Shown here piece by piece: positions 4,704 to 6,253 of a stretch of 6,253 bases of DNA. A program made the translations under genes and the position numbers. Within the stretch, counting starts at the first letter, position 1; every line of letters begins with the position of its first letter. The stretch is from QHCF01 sp003244275 (GTDB taxonomy: Bacteria; Actinomycetota; Acidimicrobiia; Acidimicrobiales; QHCF01): contig DAIROT010000090.1 of NCBI GenBank assembly GCA_036806345.1, positions 1-6,253 of the forward strand, given 5' to 3'. The notes under the pieces are model-generated. The model had not been told where the DNA came from. It worked only from the letters and a program-made list of their open reading frames with translations, and made no database searches.

Positions 4704-5967
4704 GCTCGTGGCCGGTCCCGTCGCTGATGACGTGGATGGGCGGGTGCTCGCCGCTCCGCCATCCTGGCCGGCCCCACCCGATCGCCCGGCGTGGGCCGGC
4801 ATGGCGGGGGCGATCGCCGAGACCATCGCCCCGGCCACCGAGGCCGACCCGGTCGCCATCCTGGCCCAGTTGCTCGTCGGCGCCGGGGCGATCATCGGGC
4901 GGGGGGCGTGGGTGGCGGTGGAGGCCACCCGTCATCATCCCAATGAGTTCGTCGTCCTCGTCGGCGACTCGGCCAAGGCTCGCAAAGGGTCGTCGTGGGA
5001 CCACGTGGAGCGCGTCCTGCACCGAGGCGACCCCAGCTTCGCCGCCCGGGTGCGCACCGGGCTATCAACCGGCGAGGGCCTGATCTGGGCCGCCCGGGAC
5101 CCCGACGGCGCGGATGCCGGCGCGCCCGACCCCCGGTTGCTCGTCGTCGAGCCCGAGTTCGTCTCGGTGCTCAAAGCCACCGGGCGAGACATCAACACCC
5201 TGTCGCCGGTGCTGCGCGCCGCCTGGGACGGCCGACCCCTGGCCCTGCTCACCCGCACCGCACCAGTGCGGGCCACCGCCGCCCACATCGCCGTCATCGG
5301 TCACATCACCGGAGCAGAGCTCGCCGCCCACACCAGCGCCGTCGAGGCGGCCAACGGGTTCTTGAACCGCTTCTGCTTCATCGCCTGCCGGCGCCACCGC
5401 CTGCTCCCCGATGGCGGCGACCTCGACCCCCTCAGCGGCACCGGGATGGCCGAACGGCTGGGGACGAACCTGGCTGCCGCCCGCCGCGCCGGGCGGGTCA
5501 ACTTCGACGCCGCGGCCCGCGTCGAGTGGCACGACGTCTATGCCCGGCTCTCCGAAGCGACCGACGGGTTGGTCGGCTCGCTGCTGGCCCGGGCCGAAGC
5601 TCACGTGCTGCGCCTCGCCATGCTCGACGCGCTCGTTGACGGCGACGCTGTCATCCGCCCCTCCCACCTGCGAGCCGGCCTCGCCCTGTGGGACTACGCG
5701 GCCCGCTCGGTGGCATGGGCGATGCGCCGCAGCACGGCGGATCCCGTCGCCGAGGCGATCCACAGCGCGCTGGCCGCCGCCCCCGACGGCCTCACCCGCA
5801 CCCAGCTGCGAGACCTCTTCGGACGCAACATGGCCGGCGCCCGCATCGACACCGCCCTCCTTGCCCTGGGCGCAGAAGGCCGGGCCCTACGCCAGCGCCT
5901 CGCCACCGCCGGTCGGCCCGCCGAGGTGTGGGCCGCCGCTGGTCCCGACCAGCCCCGCCGCCACTGA
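4696..5967 (+). CDS. DUF3987-like P-loop protein, primase/helicase-associated
   Basis: This is a 423-residue protein, last gene of the operon, function unknown. Seen: after a short Pro-rich N-terminus, residues 30-75 carry a conserved-looking helical segment (AETIAPATEADPVAILAQLLVGAGAIIGRG). A degenerate P-loop GDSAKARKGSS (90-100) follows. A Walker-B-like strand RLLVVEPEF (147-155) has Glu-Pro-Glu rather than Asp-Glu. A sensor-like VIGHIT is at 200-205. NGFLNRFCFIACRR (220-233) may supply an arginine finger. Residues about 350-400 look like a winged helix (GLTRTQLRDLFGRNMAGARIDTALLAL). The layout resembles DUF3987/YfjI-type proteins, found with primases, plasmids and phages. The GTG at 4696 was chosen for GAGGT at 4686-4690 and its 8-nt overlap with the ATPase gene; longer readings sit inside that gene. 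It occupies the position where tniQ-like selectors are often found, but I see no TniQ zinc fingers. Family assignment is from memory. Confidence 0.68.
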   Translation: MSELVAGPVADDVDGRVLAAPPSWPAPPDRPAWAGMAGAIAETIAPATEADPVAILAQLLVGAGAIIGRGAWVAVEATRHHPNEFVVLVGDSAKARKGSSWDHVERVLHRGDPSFAARVRTGLSTGEGLIWAARDPDGADAGAPDPRLLVVEPEFVSVLKATGRDINTLSPVLRAAWDGRPLALLTRTAPVRATAAHIAVIGHITGAELAAHTSAVEAANGFLNRFCFIACRRHRLLPDGGDLDPLSGTGMAERLGTNLAAARRAGRVNFDAAARVEWHDVYARLSEATDGLVGSLLARAEAHVLRLAMLDALVDGDAVIRPSHLRAGLALWDYAARSVAWAMRRSTADPVAEAIHSALAAAPDGLTRTQLRDLFGRNMAGARIDTALLALGAEGRALRQRLATAGRPAEVWAAAGPDQPRRH

Positions 5968-5978
5968 GCCGGGGTCCA

Positions 5979-6053
5979 GGCCGGCCCGTCAGGGCCGTCC
6001 CGCAGGGACCGCAGCGAAGCGGAGGGCCTTGACGCTGGCGGGCCGGACCGGCC
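5979..6053 (+). repeat. cluster of nested palindromes, branched secondary structure
   Basis: Seen: CCGGCCC (5981-5987) pairs with GGGCCGG (6040-6046). Inside it, GTCAGGGCC (5988-5996) pairs with GGCCTTGAC (6025-6033), with one G-T. Inside that are GTCCC/GGGAC (5997-6001, 6005-6009) and CGC/GCG (6010-6012, 6019-6021). GGCCGG-A-CCGGCC (6041-6053) is a separate perfect palindrome, as is GGCCGGCC (5979-5986). It lies 12 bp after the last gene. It could be a transcript 3' structure, a protein-binding or transposon-end region, or a replication-related site. No function can be assigned. Confidence 0.5.
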
Positions 6054-6066
6054 AATCATGGGCTTC

Positions 6067-6089
6067 GCCCGCCAGCTCTGCTGGCGGGC
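6067..6089 (+). terminator. perfect 10-bp GC hairpin, possible transcription terminator
   Basis: GCCCGCCAGC (6067-6076) and GCTGGCGGGC (6080-6089) form a perfect 10-bp stem with a TCT loop, 99 bp after the last operon gene. There is no T-run on either strand, so it is not a classical intrinsic terminator. Hairpins without a U-tract are common behind actinobacterial genes, and the position between apparently converging genes fits. The left arm can pair equally well with 6034-6043. Confidence 0.4.
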
Positions 6090-6113
6090 CTACTCGCGCC
6101 TTGCCCTCCACGG

Positions 6114-6137
6114 ACGACCCCTTCGGTCGTTCGGTCG
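6114..6137 (+). repeat. small hairpin and tandem 8-bp repeat
   Basis: ACGACC (6114-6119) pairs with GGTCGT (6125-6130) across a CCTTC loop. TTCGGTCG is present twice in tandem (6122-6129, 6130-6137). It starts 25 bp after the larger hairpin and ends just before the stop of the possible minus-strand gene, so it may add to termination from either side. Confidence 0.35.
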
Positions 6138-6251
6138 TCAGGCCCCCAGGTGCTCACTGAGAACGACGCTCACGCGGTCATCGAGGCCGTCCGGCAACAC
6201 CGAGGCTCCCGATGGCCTCCTCCAGTACACGAGGGCTGTACTCGTCGGTGG
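6138..6251 (-). CDS. possible 3' end of a minus-strand gene cut by the window edge
   Basis: One minus-strand frame is open from the edge to a TGA at 6140-6138 (37 codons). Its last 21 codons (SVLPDGLDDRVSVVLSEHLGA) are mostly G/C-ending and look protein-like. Closer to the edge, a different frame (6252-6178) looks more coding (TDEYSPRVLEEAIGSLGV) before stopping. This may be a frameshifted gene end, or chance in GC-rich DNA. No family is recognised. Confidence 0.22.
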   Translation of the reverse strand, partial: PPTSTALVYWRRPSGASVLPDGLDDRVSVVLSEHLGA

Positions 6252-6253
6252 CC

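Larger units (their letters stand above)
1863..5967 (+). mobile_element. Mu/Tn7-like transposition operon, element ends not found
   Basis: Four co-directional genes encode, in order, a zinc-ribbon/HTH protein, a DDE transposase, an AAA+ ATPase and a DUF3987-like NTPase. The transposase plus ATPase pair is the core of Mu (A/B), Tn552, Tn5053 (TniA/TniB) and Tn7 (TnsB/TnsC) elements. In those elements the ATPase binds target DNA and activates the transposase. Gene spacing (52 bp, then ATGA overlap, then 8-nt overlap) indicates a single transcript. I searched the flanks (1756-1862 and 5968-6253) for terminal inverted repeats and found only a 7-bp match (TGAGCGT at 1790-1796, inverse at 6166-6172), too short to rely on. 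The true element may extend past the window. Confidence 0.75.

Noticed and set aside
1863..5967. A CRISPR-associated transposon.
   Set aside because: No repeat-spacer array, Cas gene or TniQ was found in the window. The transposase/ATPase pair alone is not evidence for one.
5988..6033. A tRNA gene or integron attC site suggested by the cloverleaf-like fold.
   Set aside because: Arm lengths do not fit, there is no T-loop or anticodon arm, and the attC core motifs were not seen. It is kept only as a structured repeat.
1790..6172. TGAGCGT at 1790-1796 and its inverse at 6166-6172 as ends of the larger transposon.
   Set aside because: Only 7 bp match, neighbouring bases diverge, and the 5-bp flanks (CGTGT and CGCGG) are not duplicates. 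A match of this size is likely by chance.

Overview
The window is very GC-rich, with strong G/C bias at third codon positions, GTG starts and tightly overlapping genes. This suggests a high-GC actinobacterium; the lineage cannot be named from the sequence. Essentially everything recognisable is mobile DNA, so this is an accessory region. No tRNA, rRNA or CRISPR array was seen.

Left part (56-1755): a complete IS3-family insertion sequence on the minus strand, bounded by 28-bp imperfect inverted repeats that match at 24 positions and start with TG. It carries orfA (1702-1364), orfB with an intact DD35E triad (1364-489), and a third gene (492-160) for a 110-residue multi-zinc-knuckle protein whose GTG start overlaps the orfB stop. 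The orfA/orfB junction has the usual -1 frame relation, with two candidate slippage sites and a TAGTG stop/start overlap. I see no target-site duplication.

Main part (1863-5967): a plus-strand operon of four genes. They encode a zinc-ribbon/helix-turn-helix protein (DUF6431-like), a DDE transposase with a Mu/TniA-like layout, an ExeA/TniB-like AAA+ ATPase, and a DUF3987-like P-loop protein. The first two genes are 52 bp apart; the last two junctions overlap (ATGA, then 8 nt). The second and third genes are the transposase plus regulatory ATPase pair of Mu, Tn552, Tn5053 and Tn7-type elements. The fourth sits where tniQ/tnsD target selectors usually lie but looks like a primase/helicase-associated NTPase. 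This is the best candidate for an under-described system. The leader of the first gene can fold so that its Shine-Dalgarno sequence is hidden, a known way of silencing transposition genes on read-through transcripts.

Right part (5968-6253): 170 bp densely packed with palindromes, including a branched structure, a perfect 10-bp hairpin and an alternative pairing partner for that hairpin. It is followed by what may be the 3' end of a converging, possibly frameshifted, minus-strand gene. The termini of the larger transposon could not be located, so its true extent is unknown.
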